Assembly (NCBI RefSeq): GCF_023277745.1
Contig: NZ_CP086322.1
Span: forward strand, 5,456,001 to 5,520,000
Direction of reading: 5' to 3'
DNA from: Streptomyces halobius
GTDB lineage: Bacteria > Actinomycetota > Actinomycetes > Streptomycetales > Streptomycetaceae
Length of the DNA: 64,000 bases
Below, piece by piece: positions 20,661 through 39,578 of this stretch. The translations under genes were made by a program, and so were the position numbers. Position 1 is the stretch's first letter. The number at the start of each line of letters is the position of its first letter. The notes below the pieces were generated by a model. It worked only from the letters and a program-made list of their open reading frames with translations, made no database searches and was not told the origin of the DNA.

Positions 20661-20733
20661 AGGGTCGTAGCTCAATTGGTAGAGCACTGGTCTCCAAAAC
20701 CAGCGGTTGGGGGTTCAAGTCCCTCCGGCCCTG
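20661..20733 (+). tRNA. tRNA-Trp (CCA)
   Basis: A 73-nt cloverleaf with acceptor arms AGGGTCG/CGGCCCT and discriminator G, anticodon stem CTGGT/ACCAG, anticodon CCA at 20694-20696. It lies just upstream of secE, the widespread trnW-secE-nusG arrangement. Confidence 0.97.
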
Positions 20734-20838
20734 CTACACGCACTCACCACGGTGCGTGCACGCGTACGTATGAAATGCACCGCCGTGCGGCTCAACCGGG
20801 CGCGGCACGGCCCACGACCCGGATTCAGGTGAGGACGA

Positions 20839-21135
20839 GTGACGGACGCCCTGGGCTCCATCGACATGCCTGAGCGCGGTCGTTCCGAGGACGAGGCCGC
20901 GGAATCCCAGAAGAAGCCCCGCCGCGGCGGCAAGCGCGGCAAGAAGGGGCCCTTCGCGCGTCTCGCGCTCTTCTACCGCCAGATCGTGGCGGAGCTCCGT
21001 AAGGTCGTCTGGCCCACGCGCAACCAGCTGTCGACGTACACCACCGTGGTGATCGTCTTCGTTGTCATCATGATTGGTCTCGTAACCGTGATTGACTTGG
21101 GTATCAACCGAGTCGTCGGGTACGTCTTCGGCTGA
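20839..21135 (+). CDS. secE: Preprotein translocase subunit SecE
   Basis: SecE clamps SecY in the Sec channel. The 98-residue single-span form has a charged Lys/Arg-rich cytoplasmic N-terminus, the amphipathic helix [20 protein letters not shown], and one membrane helix (~70-90). GTG start preceded by GAGGAC. It is followed by nusG after 71 nt. Confidence 0.95.
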   Translation: MTDALGSIDMPERGRSEDEAAESQKKPRRGGKRGKKGPFARLALFYRQIVAELRKVVWPTRNQLSTYTTVVIVFVVIMIGLVTVIDLGINRVVGYVFG

Positions 21136-21206
21136 CCCCGCGGAGGGCGCCTCGGCGGACGCCCTTTCGCATGTTCAACCCCTTGAAGCAAGGAAGAAGC
21201 AGCCAC

Positions 21207-22067
21207 GTGTCTGACCCGAACCTGAACGACGCCACCGAGCCCGTCGCGGCTGCAGAGGCCGACGTTGACGAGGCCGTCCCGGCCGAGGTCGAGGGGGACG
21301 CTGCGACCAGTGGCGGCCACGAGGGCGTCGCGGACGTCGTCGAGAGCGCTGAGGGCGCCGCTGCCGGTGAGCCCGCGGGAGAAGCCGCGGTGACCACCGA
21401 GGGCGACGCCGGGACCACCGCCGAGGAAGCCGAGGAGGAGCAGGAGCCGGTCGACCCGGTGGCTGCTCTCCGTGACGAGCTGCGTGGCCTCCCCGGCGAG
21501 TGGTATGTCATCCACACCTACGCGGGGTACGAGAACCGCGTGAAGACCAACCTTGAGCAGCGTGCCGTTTCGCTGAACGTCGAGGACTTCATCTTCCAGG
21601 CCGAGGTGCCGCAGGAGGAGGTCGTCCAGATCAAGAACGGTGACCGCCGTACGGTCCGCCAGAACAAGCTCCCGGGCTATGTGCTGGTGCGTATGGACCT
21701 CACGAACGAGTCCTGGGGCGTCGTCCGCAATACGCCGGGTGTCACCGGCTTCGTCGGCAACGCCTACGACCCGTACCCGCTGACGCTGGACGAGATCGTC
21801 AAGATGCTCGCCCCGGAGGCCGAGGAGAAGGCCGCCAAGGAGGCCGCCGCGGCCGAGGGCAAGCCGGCGCCGTCCCGCAAGGTCGAGGTGCAGGTCCTGG
21901 ACTTCGAGGTGGGCGACTCCGTCACCGTCACCGACGGCCCGTTCGCGACGCTGCAGGCGACGATCAACGAGATCAACGCCGACTCGAAGAAGGTCAAGGG
22001 CCTGGTCGAGATCTTCGGCCGGGAGACCCCGGTCGAGCTGAGCTTCGACCAGATCCAGAAGAACTAG
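21207..22067 (+). CDS. nusG: Transcription elongation factor NusG
   Basis: NusG binds RNA polymerase and modulates pausing and Rho termination. The 286-residue product has an acidic Ala/Glu-rich N-terminal extension of ~95 residues, the NGN domain from [17 protein letters not shown] through [12 protein letters not shown] and [10 protein letters not shown], and a C-terminal KOW domain ([15 protein letters not shown]). A ~30-residue Ala/Glu/Lys linker joins the domains. GTG start 10 nt after AGGAAG. A terminator-like hairpin follows, so rplK-rplA may be transcribed separately. Confidence 0.95.
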   Translation: MSDPNLNDATEPVAAAEADVDEAVPAEVEGDAATSGGHEGVADVVESAEGAAAGEPAGEAAVTTEGDAGTTAEEAEEEQEPVDPVAALRDELRGLPGEWYVIHTYAGYENRVKTNLEQRAVSLNVEDFIFQAEVPQEEVVQIKNGDRRTVRQNKLPGYVLVRMDLTNESWGVVRNTPGVTGFVGNAYDPYPLTLDEIVKMLAPEAEEKAAKEAAAAEGKPAPSRKVEVQVLDFEVGDSVTVTDGPFATLQATINEINADSKKVKGLVEIFGRETPVELSFDQIQKN

Positions 22068-22094
22068 GTTCTTCCGGACCCACCAGCCGCCGAC

Positions 22095-22138
22095 CAGGTC
22101 AGACGGGCGCCAGCGCCGGTCTGACCTGCTCGGTTTTT
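22095..22138 (+). terminator. Terminator after nusG
   Basis: CAGGTCAGAC (22095-22104) pairs with GTCTGACCTG (22119-22128), followed within 6 nt by TTTTT. Good intrinsic terminator between nusG and rplK. Confidence 0.75.
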
Positions 22139-22164
22139 GGCCGCGCGACGCTACCCGTTATCGT
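22137..22164 (+). promoter_or_regulatory. Candidate promoter for rplK-rplA
   Basis: TTGGCC, 16-bp spacer and TATCGT lie just after the nusG terminator and about 100 bp before rplK. Plausible but imperfect; the -35 overlaps the terminator T-tract. Confidence 0.35.
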
Positions 22165-22261
22165 TGTGCGGTATGCCTCCATCCGGATGGCCGGATCGCG
22201 GGGCGGACCAACTCCCACGCGGCGGTAGCCGCAGATCGATTGCTCAGGACCCGGAGAGAGC

Positions 22262-22696
22262 ATGCCTCCCAAGAAGAAGAAGGTCACGGGGCTTATCAAG
22301 CTCCAGATCCAGGCCGGTGCCGCGAACCCGGCTCCGCCGGTCGGCCCCGCGCTGGGTCAGCACGGCGTCAACATCATGGAGTTCTGCAAGGCCTACAACG
22401 CCGCGACCGAGTCGCAGCGTGGCATGGTCGTGCCGGTGGAGATCACGGTCTACGAGGACCGTTCCTTCACCTTCGTCACCAAGACCCCGCCGGCCGCGAA
22501 GCTGATCCTGAAGGCCGCGGGCGTGGAGAAGGGCTCCGGCGAGCCGCACAAGACCAAGGTCGCCAAGATCAGCCGCGACCAGGTCCGTGAGATCGCCACC
22601 ACCAAGATGCCCGACCTGAACGCCAACGACCTGGACGCCGCCGAGAAGATCATCGCCGGCACCGCCCGTTCCATGGGCGTCACGGTCGAGGGCTGA
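22262..22696 (+). CDS. rplK: 50S ribosomal protein L11
   Basis: L11 forms the GTPase-associated centre with 23S rRNA and is the target region of thiostrepton. The 144-residue protein has the N-terminal [19 protein letters not shown] and proline-rich [25 protein letters not shown], normal for the family. RBS GGAGAG precedes the ATG. rplA follows after 106 nt. Confidence 0.97.
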   Translation: MPPKKKKVTGLIKLQIQAGAANPAPPVGPALGQHGVNIMEFCKAYNAATESQRGMVVPVEITVYEDRSFTFVTKTPPAAKLILKAAGVEKGSGEPHKTKVAKISRDQVREIATTKMPDLNANDLDAAEKIIAGTARSMGVTVEG

Positions 22697-22802
22697 TCCT
22701 CAGCATCGTCCTTGGGCTCGCGCGGCAACCGCGCATCGGCCCCGTGGCAGGACCAGGCGCTGGTCCGGACCACGACTCCAACCCACCGCATCAGGAGCAG
22801 CA

Positions 22803-23525
22803 GTGAAGCGCAGCAAGACTCTTCGCAACGCGGACGCGAAGGTCGACCGGGAGCGTCTGTACGCCCCGCTCGAAGCCGTCCGTCTCGCCAAGGCCACCTC
22901 GGCCGTGAAGTTCGACGCGACCGTCGAGGTCGCCATGCGTCTGGGCGTTGACCCGCGCAAGGCCGACCAGATGGTCCGTGGCACCGTGAACCTTCCGCAC
23001 GGCACCGGTAAGACCGCCCGGGTCCTGGTCTTCGCGACCGGTGACCGTGCTGCGGCCGCGGAGGCCGCGGGCGCCGACATCGTCGGCTCCGACGAACTGA
23101 TCGACGAGGTCTCCAAGGGCCGTCTGGACTTCGACGCCGTCGTCGCCACCCCGGACCTCATGGGCAAGGTCGGCCGCCTCGGCCGTGTGCTCGGTCCGCG
23201 TGGTCTGATGCCGAACCCGAAGACCGGCACCGTCACCCCGGATGTCGCCAAGGCCGTCAGCGACATCAAGGGCGGCAAGATCGAGTTCCGTGTCGACAAG
23301 CACGCGAACCTCCACTTCATCATCGGCAAGGTCTCCTTCGACGAGAAGAAGCTGGTGGAGAACTACGCCGCGGCGCTTGAGGAGGTCACCCGTCTCAAGC
23401 CGTCCGCCGCCAAGGGCCGCTACATCAAGAAGGCCAGCATCACCACCACGATGGGCCCCGGCATCCCGGTGGACGCCAACCGCACCCGCAACCTCCTCGT
23501 CGAGGAGGACCCCGCGGCCGTCTGA
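22803..23525 (+). CDS. rplA: 50S ribosomal protein L1
   Basis: L1 forms the mobile stalk at the E site; in many bacteria it represses its own operon by binding mRNA. The 240-residue product keeps [15 protein letters not shown] and [22 protein letters not shown] start preceded by AGGAG. A 17-bp hairpin follows, separating it from the lipoprotein gene. Confidence 0.97.
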   Translation: MKRSKTLRNADAKVDRERLYAPLEAVRLAKATSAVKFDATVEVAMRLGVDPRKADQMVRGTVNLPHGTGKTARVLVFATGDRAAAAEAAGADIVGSDELIDEVSKGRLDFDAVVATPDLMGKVGRLGRVLGPRGLMPNPKTGTVTPDVAKAVSDIKGGKIEFRVDKHANLHFIIGKVSFDEKKLVENYAAALEEVTRLKPSAAKGRYIKKASITTTMGPGIPVDANRTRNLLVEEDPAAV

Positions 23526-23561
23526 TCTCCCTGATCGACGCCGCGTAGCGCGCTGTACGTA

Positions 23562-23600
23562 GGCAGGCCCCGCTTTCCGTCTGGGAAAGCGGGGCCTGCC
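23562..23600 (+). terminator. Hairpin terminator after rplA
   Basis: A perfect 17-bp stem (23562-23578 with 23584-23600) with a 5-nt loop closes the rplK-rplA unit. No T-tract. Confidence 0.7.
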
Positions 23601-23672
23601 GCATTCCGTGTCGGCGCTCTCGGCTACAGTCGCCCCGAGGTCCATACAGGAGATCTAAAGGGGGAGCCTCTA

Positions 23673-24533
23673 GTGCGTAGCATGCGTATGACCGCCGCTG
23701 TGGCGGGAGTTGTCATGTTGGTGGGCGGTCTCAGCGCCTGTAACAGCGACAAGGACGACAACGGCGCCGGCAGCAGTAGCAGCGGTGGGAAGAGCGACGC
23801 CGCGGGGCAGAAGAAGCCGCAGTCTCCGCTCGACGCCGCCCTGGCGTCGCTGAAGACGGCCTCGCAGCAGACGAACGACAAGAAGTCCGCCAAGGTGGAC
23901 GGCACCGTCAAGAACGGCGCGACGGAGCAGTCCATGAAGGGCGGCCTGGACTGGTCGAACGGCATGAACATGTCCGTCGACATCCGCATGAAGGGCGGGT
24001 CCGGCATGGGCTCCGGCAAGCCCATGAAGGCGCTCTACACGCCCGACGCGATGTACATGAACATGGGCGTGCCGATGCAGGGCAAGTCCTGGATCAAGTA
24101 CGACTACGACGTGCTGGCCAAGAAGATGGGCCCGTCCGGCGCGCTCATGAAGGACATGATGCAGAACAACAACCCGGGCCGTTCGGTGGATCTGCTGATC
24201 GCCTCGGGCAAGGTCAAGGAAGTCGGCAAGGAGGACGTCCGCGGCGTCCAGGCGACCCACTTCACCGGCACCCTCGCGGTGGCCGAGCTGGCCCGCATGC
24301 AGTCCGAGAACGTCAGCGAGTCGGACCTCAAGGCGCTGGAGAAGCAGCTGGAGCAGGCCGGCGCCAAGAACGAGACCATCGATCTGTGGATCGACGGCGA
24401 CAACCTGCTCGTCAAGAAGCGCGAGCGGATGGACGGCAACAGCCCCTACGACTCGACGGTCTTCTACTCGGACTACGGCACCGAGGTCACGGTGACCCCG
24501 CCGCCGGCGGGCGACACGATGGACTACAAGTAA
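23673..24533 (+). CDS. Putative lipoprotein (LppX/LprG-like fold)
   Basis: The 286-residue product has a short signal peptide with lipobox LSAC (lipidated C23), a Ser/Gly/Lys linker, and a Met-rich C-terminal domain (SWIKYDYDVLAKKM...HFTGTLAV...IDLWIDGDNLLVKKRERM) resembling the LolA-like half-barrel of mycobacterial LppX/LprAFG proteins. Such proteins bind or carry lipids; this is inferred from pattern only. GTG start after GGGGGAG; ATG at 23682 is an alternative. Set between rplA and rplJ with its own flanking hairpins, it is probably transcribed alone. Confidence 0.78.
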   Translation: MRSMRMTAAVAGVVMLVGGLSACNSDKDDNGAGSSSSGGKSDAAGQKKPQSPLDAALASLKTASQQTNDKKSAKVDGTVKNGATEQSMKGGLDWSNGMNMSVDIRMKGGSGMGSGKPMKALYTPDAMYMNMGVPMQGKSWIKYDYDVLAKKMGPSGALMKDMMQNNNPGRSVDLLIASGKVKEVGKEDVRGVQATHFTGTLAVAELARMQSENVSESDLKALEKQLEQAGAKNETIDLWIDGDNLLVKKRERMDGNSPYDSTVFYSDYGTEVTVTPPPAGDTMDYK

Positions 24534-24543
24534 GCAGCGGTAG

Positions 24544-24582
24544 CGGCCGGGCGGGGGCGCCGTGGATGCCCCCGCCCGGCCG
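24544..24582 (+). terminator. Terminator of the lipoprotein gene
   Basis: A perfect 15-bp GC stem (24544-24558 with 24568-24582) with a 9-nt loop, then ATTTG. It starts 10 nt past the stop codon. Confidence 0.75.
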
Positions 24583-24584
24583 AT

Positions 24585-24614
24585 TTGCCTGAGCGCAGGC
24601 CGTTCCCGTACCGT
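24585..24614 (+). promoter_or_regulatory. Candidate promoter for rplJ-rplL
   Basis: TTGCCT, 18-bp spacer and TACCGT, just after the lipoprotein terminator and upstream of the L10 leader. Initiation near 24621 would place the leader at the 5' end of the transcript. Confidence 0.45.
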
Positions 24615-24620
24615 ACCCGG

Positions 24621-24783
24621 GAAGCCAAAGACCGCTGGTTGTCCCCGCGCGTCCGATCCCGGGCGTGTGGTGGCCGAAGGATCCGCTAGCTGCGGACGGC
24701 CTGCGCAGGTGTGTATGAGACGAACTCCCGGATGCCGTCCGGTCGAGTCACGCCCCGTGCTCCTGCGCCGGGGCGTTTGTTTT
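24621..24783 (+). ncRNA. Putative L10 (rplJ) leader RNA
   Basis: The 300-nt region before rplJ begins with AAAGACCGCTGGTTG, resembling the conserved start of L10 leaders where L10(L12)4 binds. It ends in an intrinsic-terminator-like stem CGCCCCG/CGGGGCG (24751-24775) followed by TTTGTTTT. This fits autoregulation of rplJ-rplL by its product through attenuation, a mechanism known for the family and inferred here. Confidence 0.6.
24751..24783 (+). terminator. Attenuator hairpin in the rplJ leader
   Basis: A 7-bp GC stem with an 11-nt loop and an eight-base T-rich tract lies 51 nt before the rplJ start. An upstream structure would be expected to compete with it. Confidence 0.6.
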
Positions 24784-24833
24784 GCCCAGCCCCTTCTGCG
24801 CGGTCCTCATCACCCGGAAGGAGGCCGAGGCCC

Positions 24834-25385
24834 ATGGCGACGTCCGACAAGAACGCAGCCGTTGCGGAGATCACGGAGAAGCTCCGTTCCTCCAACGCAG
24901 CCGTTGTGACTGCTTACACCGGACTGACTGTGGCGCAGCTCAAGGAGCTGCGCCGTTCTCTCGGCGAGAACGCTCAGTACCGTGTGGTGAAGAACACGCT
25001 GACCAAGATCGCGGCCAACGAGGCCGGGATCCAGCTGGACGAGCACCTCAAGGGCTCGACGGCTGTCGCCTTCGTGACCGGTGACCCGGTCGAGGCGGCG
25101 AAGGGTCTTCGTGACTTCGCCAAGGAGAACCCCGCTCTCGTCATCAAGGGCGGTGTCCTTGAAGGCAAGACGCTGACCGCCGACGAGATCAAGAAGCTTG
25201 CGGACCTTGAGTCCCGCGAGGTTCTGCTCGCCAAGCTGGCGGGTGGCATGAAGGCGTCCATGGCCAAGGCCGCGGCGACCTTCCAGGCCCCCCTCACGAA
25301 GTTCGCCCGCACCGCGGACGCGCTTCGCAGCAAGGTCGAGCAGGGCGGTGCCGGTACGCCGGCTCCCGCCGAGGCCGCCGAGTAA
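24834..25385 (+). CDS. rplJ: 50S ribosomal protein L10
   Basis: L10 anchors the L7/L12 stalk dimers and represses its own synthesis. The 183-residue product starts [33 protein letters not shown] and keeps the rRNA-binding [12 protein letters not shown] region and a C-terminal helix for L12 docking. ATG 24834 follows GGAAGGAGG. rplL starts 81 nt downstream. Confidence 0.96.
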   Translation: MATSDKNAAVAEITEKLRSSNAAVVTAYTGLTVAQLKELRRSLGENAQYRVVKNTLTKIAANEAGIQLDEHLKGSTAVAFVTGDPVEAAKGLRDFAKENPALVIKGGVLEGKTLTADEIKKLADLESREVLLAKLAGGMKASMAKAAATFQAPLTKFARTADALRSKVEQGGAGTPAPAEAAE

Positions 25386-25466
25386 GTATTCGGTCGCCCA
25401 GCGGGCCCGTACGCCCGCCATTCATGTTCATCCGGCACCAGCCGAATTAGTGGAAGGACCGCCACC

Positions 25467-25850
25467 ATGGCGAAGCTCAGCCAGGAAGACCTGCTCGCGC
25501 AGTTCGAGGAGATGACCCTCATCGAGCTCTCCGAGTTCGTGAAGCTCTTCGAGGAGAAGTTCGACGTCGAGGCCGCCGCCCCGGCCGCCGTCGCCGTTGC
25601 CGCCCCGGCCGCCGCGGCCGCCGAGGCCGCCGAGGAGCAGGACGAGTTCGACGTCGTCCTCACCGGCGCCGGCGACAAGAAGATCCAGGTCATCAAGGTC
25701 GTGCGTGAGCTGACCTCCCTGGGTCTGAAGGAGGCCAAGGACCTCGTCGACGGCACCCCGAAGCCCGTCCTGGAGAAGGTCGACAAGGCCGCCGCGGACA
25801 AGGCCGCCGAGTCCCTCAAGGGCGCCGGCGCCTCCGTCGAGGTCAAGTGA
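25467..25850 (+). CDS. rplL: 50S ribosomal protein L7/L12
   Basis: The multi-copy stalk protein that recruits translation factors. The 127-residue product has the N-terminal dimerisation domain, an Ala/Pro hinge ([13 protein letters not shown]), and the conserved C-terminal [43 protein letters not shown]. The last gene before a 629-nt spacer to rpoB. Confidence 0.97.
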   Translation: MAKLSQEDLLAQFEEMTLIELSEFVKLFEEKFDVEAAAPAAVAVAAPAAAAAEAAEEQDEFDVVLTGAGDKKIQVIKVVRELTSLGLKEAKDLVDGTPKPVLEKVDKAAADKAAESLKGAGASVEVK

Positions 25851-25906
25851 CCTCGCTGAGTCTCCGACTCATGTCCTGAGCGCCTCCGGCGCTCCGTGGA
25901 CACAGA

Positions 25907-25940
25907 GAAGGGCGATCACCCATGCGGGTGGTCGCCCTTC
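25907..25940 (+). terminator. Hairpin in the rplL-rpoB spacer
   Basis: A 15-bp stem (25907-25921 with 25926-25940, one G-T pair) and a 4-nt loop lie 57 nt after rplL. No T-tract, so partial termination or RNA processing is as likely as full termination. Confidence 0.6.
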
Positions 25941-26288
25941 GGCGTGCTCGGCCACGGCTGCGTTGTCCCGCTCCGGCGTGCGAGTATGGTGATCTTCGTT
26001 GCCCGGACGTGCCCCGCATGTGACGAGCTCCCAGAGGTGGGGGGCCTTGACGAACCGGACGCGGCGCGCAATTCTCGGGACGCGACGCAGAAGCGATCCA
26101 GGGTCCGAGGCATGGATCGCCGACGAAGAGGGAAGCATCGGGATGCGCCACTGGCGCAGGGCTTTCGGCAGGCGCAGGGCATTGGGCGTAGAGAAGAACA
26201 ACGAGGGGTTCCTCCCGAGCGGAGGGCTTGACTCCCGGAGGGAGAAGATCGGTATCACGCTGTTGAACCGGTCTCCGGAAGCTCGCTC
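25941..26288 (+). other. Non-coding spacer upstream of rpoB
   Basis: The rplL-rpoB spacer totals 629 nt. Between the hairpin and the candidate rpoB promoter I see no reading frame with host-like codon use or family similarity, and no tRNA. The stretch has mixed base composition, less GC-biased than neighbouring genes, and may hold further regulatory sites. Confidence 0.5.
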
Positions 26289-26317
26289 TGGACATCAGTG
26301 TGCCAAGTGGCTACACT
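26289..26317 (+). promoter_or_regulatory. Candidate rpoB promoter
   Basis: TGGACA, 17-bp spacer and TACACT lie 163 bp before the rpoB start. This is the best vegetative promoter match in the spacer and would leave a 5' leader of about 155 nt. Confidence 0.5.
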
Positions 26318-26479
26318 GACCCTTTGCGCTGCCTGTTAGCTGCTCCCTGCCCGTCACCAGGGGCATACCCGAGCCCGAGCATAGCTGAATGATCCGCCCT
26401 GACCTGGGCTTTCCCTCAGTCTGCTCGATTCGGGACCGGTACGCGCGTAGTGAGTCCGAGCCCTCGGAAGGACCCCCTC

Positions 26480-29962
<3,483 letters not shown>

Positions 29963-30061
29963 CGGGTCTGGTCGGGATCTCTCTCGTACGAGAAAGATCC
30001 CGGCCCCGCCCCGGACCCCGACAGACCATTGAGACACGACCCTGAGAGGGATTGACGCATA

Positions 30062-33985
<3,924 letters not shown>

Positions 33986-34007
33986 GTCTGGTCCGTACGA
34001 CAGCGAC

Positions 34008-34039
34008 AGGGCGGTCATCCCGAACGGGGTGGCCGCCCT
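34008..34039 (+). terminator. Terminator after rpoC
   Basis: A 14-bp stem with two G-T pairs and a 4-nt loop, starting 23 nt past the rpoC stop. No T-tract. Confidence 0.65.
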
Positions 34040-34153
34040 GCGGCGTTGGGCGGCCGTCGTGCCGCGATCCGTACAACCATGGGAACTCGTCCCCCCATTG
34101 CTGCGTCAGTGATGAGAAGATGGGGGAACTGTCGAGCGGGGGAGGTTGGTGTA

Positions 34154-34690
34154 GTGGCATTCCAGCCGTGGCAGGGTGGGCAGCCCGCTCAGCCGCATCA
34201 GGTGCCGGCGATGCGGGCTTCGCATGCCGATCGTGAGCGCGCGGTCGATGTGCTGAAGGCGGGCTTCGCCGAGGGGCGGCTCGGGCAGGCCGAGTACGAG
34301 CAGCGGATGGACCGCGCCTATCAGGCACAGACCCATCACGAACTGCAGATGCTGGTCGCGGATCTGCCACAGGGGCCGATGCCGCAGGCGCAGTTCCAGC
34401 CGCGGCCGGTGCCGGCGACGTTCATGCCGATGCAGATGCCGATGCCGGTGCCCGTGCACACCAACAGCTCCGCGACGGGGGCCCTGGTCTGCGGGATCAT
34501 GGCGCCGATGACGTGGGGGCTGACGGCGATCCCGGCCGTGATCCTCGGGCACAAGGCGCGCGCCGAGATCCGCCGGACGGGGGAGCGCGGGGACGGCCAG
34601 GCCATCGCCGGTCTGGTGATCGGCTGGCTGGGCATCGGCGCGTGGGCGCTGTTCTTCCTGGTGTTCGTGCTGCTGGCCGCGGTGAACTGA
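34154..34690 (+). CDS. DUF1707/DUF4190 membrane protein
   Basis: The 178-residue product begins with a Gln/Pro segment, then a DUF1707 domain (MRASHADRERAVDVLKAGFAEGRLGQAEYEQRMDRAYQAQT), a Met/Pro linker, and two C-terminal helices in a DUF4190-like region (GIMAPMTWGLTAIPAVILGHKARAEIRRTGERGDGQAIAGLVIGWLG). Proteins of this layout are common in actinomycetes and of unknown function. GTG start 34154 follows GGGGGAGG. It lies between rpoC and the str operon with its own start signals. Confidence 0.82.
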   Translation: MAFQPWQGGQPAQPHQVPAMRASHADRERAVDVLKAGFAEGRLGQAEYEQRMDRAYQAQTHHELQMLVADLPQGPMPQAQFQPRPVPATFMPMQMPMPVPVHTNSSATGALVCGIMAPMTWGLTAIPAVILGHKARAEIRRTGERGDGQAIAGLVIGWLGIGAWALFFLVFVLLAAVN

Positions 34691-34859
34691 GGCGGACGGG
34701 GCCGCCATATCATGGATCATGATCGTGTGGGGCCCTCGCCGTCCGGTGGCCGGGGCCGAGGTCGGCGGCGTGTTGCCTTCTTCCGTACGGCGGTGGATCC
34801 CACTACGGTGGCCGCAACGCCGTGAGGAGTCCGGCGTGTCCTTCGCGTGTGCATTTGTT

Positions 34860-34888
34860 TTGACCGCAGCCCATGCGGTAGGTACGCT
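34860..34888 (+). promoter_or_regulatory. Candidate promoter for rpsL operon
   Basis: TTGACC, 17-bp spacer and TACGCT, 258 bp before rpsL. Good -35 and spacing; -10 acceptable. Confidence 0.5.
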
Positions 34889-35067
34889 CTGACCTTGTGC
34901 CTGGGGTGTCCCTGGGCTGCCGTGCGCGCAATCTCCCCTCGGGGGTCACCTTCCGGGCCGTCAGGCCCACGGGGGCCTCATACGGGAGTGCCCACCAGCG
35001 CGGAAGCCAGGTTTTGACACCGCAATCTGCCGCCTCCCTCGTTCCAGCGGGGTCGGTCTGCAGTATT

Positions 35068-35092
35068 CGACACACCCGACCGCGTGGGTCGG
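35068..35092 (+). promoter_or_regulatory. Conserved leader hairpin motif, rpsL copy
   Basis: CGACAC followed by A and CCCGACCGCGTGGGTCGG; CCGACC pairs with GGTCGG around loop GCGTG. It lies 53 nt before the rpsL start. The same element with one base change precedes rpsJ at 39855-39879. Confidence 0.6.
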
Positions 35093-35145
35093 TGAATGTT
35101 CCAGGTTAGCTTTACCGAGACTGGCACACAGAAACCGGAGAAACG

Positions 35146-35517
35146 GTGCCTACGATCCAGCAGTTGGTCCGCAAGGGCCGGCAGGACAAGGTCGAGAAGA
35201 ACAAGACGCCCGCGCTTGAGGGTTCCCCCCAGCGTCGTGGTGTCTGCACGCGTGTTTTCACGACCACCCCGAAGAAGCCGAACTCGGCCCTGCGTAAGGT
35301 CGCGCGTGTGCGTCTGACCAGCGGGATCGAGGTCACCGCTTACATTCCGGGTGAGGGCCACAACCTGCAGGAGCACTCGATCGTGCTCGTGCGCGGCGGC
35401 CGTGTGAAGGACCTGCCGGGTGTTCGGTACAAGATCATCCGCGGCTCCCTCGACACGCAGGGCGTCAAGAACCGCAAGCAGGCTCGCAGCCGCTACGGCG
35501 CCAAGAAGGAGAAGTAA
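35146..35517 (+). CDS. rpsL: 30S ribosomal protein S12
   Basis: S12 controls decoding accuracy and is the site of streptomycin resistance mutations. The 123-residue product keeps the wild-type residues K43 (in [10 protein letters not shown]) and K88 (in [11 protein letters not shown]), so no streptomycin-resistance allele is visible. GTG start. rpsG follows 2 nt after the stop. Confidence 0.98.
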   Translation: MPTIQQLVRKGRQDKVEKNKTPALEGSPQRRGVCTRVFTTTPKKPNSALRKVARVRLTSGIEVTAYIPGEGHNLQEHSIVLVRGGRVKDLPGVRYKIIRGSLDTQGVKNRKQARSRYGAKKEK

Positions 35518-35519
35518 GA

Positions 35520-35990
35520 ATGCCTCGTAAGGGCCCCGCCCCGAAGCGCCCGGTCATCATCGACCCGGTCTACGGCTCTCCTCTGGTGACCTCCCTCATC
35601 AACAAGGTTCTGCTGAACGGCAAGCGCTCCACCGCTGAGCGCATCGTTTACGGCGCCATGGAGGGTCTGCGCGAGAAGACCGGCAACGACCCGGTCATCA
35701 CGCTCAAGCGCGCGCTCGAGAACATCAAGCCGACCCTTGAGGTCAAGTCCCGCCGCGTCGGTGGCGCGACCTACCAGGTCCCGGTCGAGGTCAAGCCCGG
35801 CCGTGCCGCGACTCTCTCGCTCCGCTGGCTCGTGGGTTACTCCCGCGCCCGCCGCGAGAAGACCATGACCGAGCGCCTCATGAACGAACTGCTCGACGCC
35901 TCCAACGGCCTCGGCGCTTCGGTCAAGAAGCGTGAGGACACGCACAAGATGGCCGAGTCCAACAAGGCCTTCGCGCACTACCGCTGGTAG
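35520..35990 (+). CDS. rpsG: 30S ribosomal protein S7
   Basis: Primary assembly protein of the 30S head. The 156-residue product starts [21 protein letters not shown] and ends [12 protein letters not shown], the normal long S7 form. Separated from rpsL by 2 nt and from fusA by 39 nt, in the classical str operon. Confidence 0.98.
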   Translation: MPRKGPAPKRPVIIDPVYGSPLVTSLINKVLLNGKRSTAERIVYGAMEGLREKTGNDPVITLKRALENIKPTLEVKSRRVGGATYQVPVEVKPGRAATLSLRWLVGYSRARREKTMTERLMNELLDASNGLGASVKKREDTHKMAESNKAFAHYRW

Positions 35991-36029
35991 TCGCAACCCA
36001 CATCGAGACCGAGAGAAGATTGAGCCACT

Positions 36030-38150
<2,121 letters not shown>

Positions 38151-38194
38151 CTCCGTCTCCGGAGAGTCGGAACACGCTTTAGGCTTGACACCGT

Positions 38195-38237
38195 CTGCCG
38201 GGGTATTCCCCGCGAACCGTGAGGAACGCCCCGGCAG
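38195..38237 (+). promoter_or_regulatory. Hairpin in the fusA-tuf spacer
   Basis: CTGCCGGGG (38195-38203) pairs with CCCCGGCAG (38229-38237) around a 25-nt loop. TTGACA at 38185 just upstream suggests a tuf-specific promoter, but no good -10 is found at 16-18 bp, so this stays tentative. Confidence 0.35.
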
Positions 38238-38308
38238 CCGGCACCCCAGCAAAGATCACCTGGCGCCGATGAGTAAGGCGTACAGAACCACTCCACAGGA
38301 GGACCCCA

Positions 38309-39502
<1,194 letters not shown>

Positions 39503-39540
39503 GACGGTCCGGTTGATCCGGTAGCTCCAACGAGCAGTTG

Positions 39541-39578
39541 AAGGAGCCCCGTCCACCATTAGGTGGGCGGGGCTCCTT
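39541..39578 (+). terminator. Terminator after tuf
   Basis: A 17-bp stem (39541-39557 with 39562-39578, one G-T pair) and a 4-nt loop, ending the str operon. No T-tract. Confidence 0.75.

Larger units (their letters stand above)
34691..35145 (+). promoter_or_regulatory. Intergenic region and leader of the str operon
   Basis: 455 nt with no credible gene. It holds a promoter candidate at 34860-34888, a TTGACA at 35014-35019 without a good -10 at standard spacing, and a 25-nt hairpin motif at 35068-35092 nearly identical to one before rpsJ. A long 5' leader on the rpsL transcript is likely. Confidence 0.55.

Noticed and set aside
25896..26319. Several short frames in the rplL-rpoB spacer
   Set aside because: No ribosome binding sites, no consistent codon bias and a strong hairpin and promoter overlap them.
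35146..35517. Streptomycin-resistance allele of rpsL
   Set aside because: K43 and K88 are both wild type.
38185..38213. TTGACA upstream of tuf as a full promoter
   Set aside because: No acceptable -10 at 16-18 bp; kept only as a note beside the hairpin.
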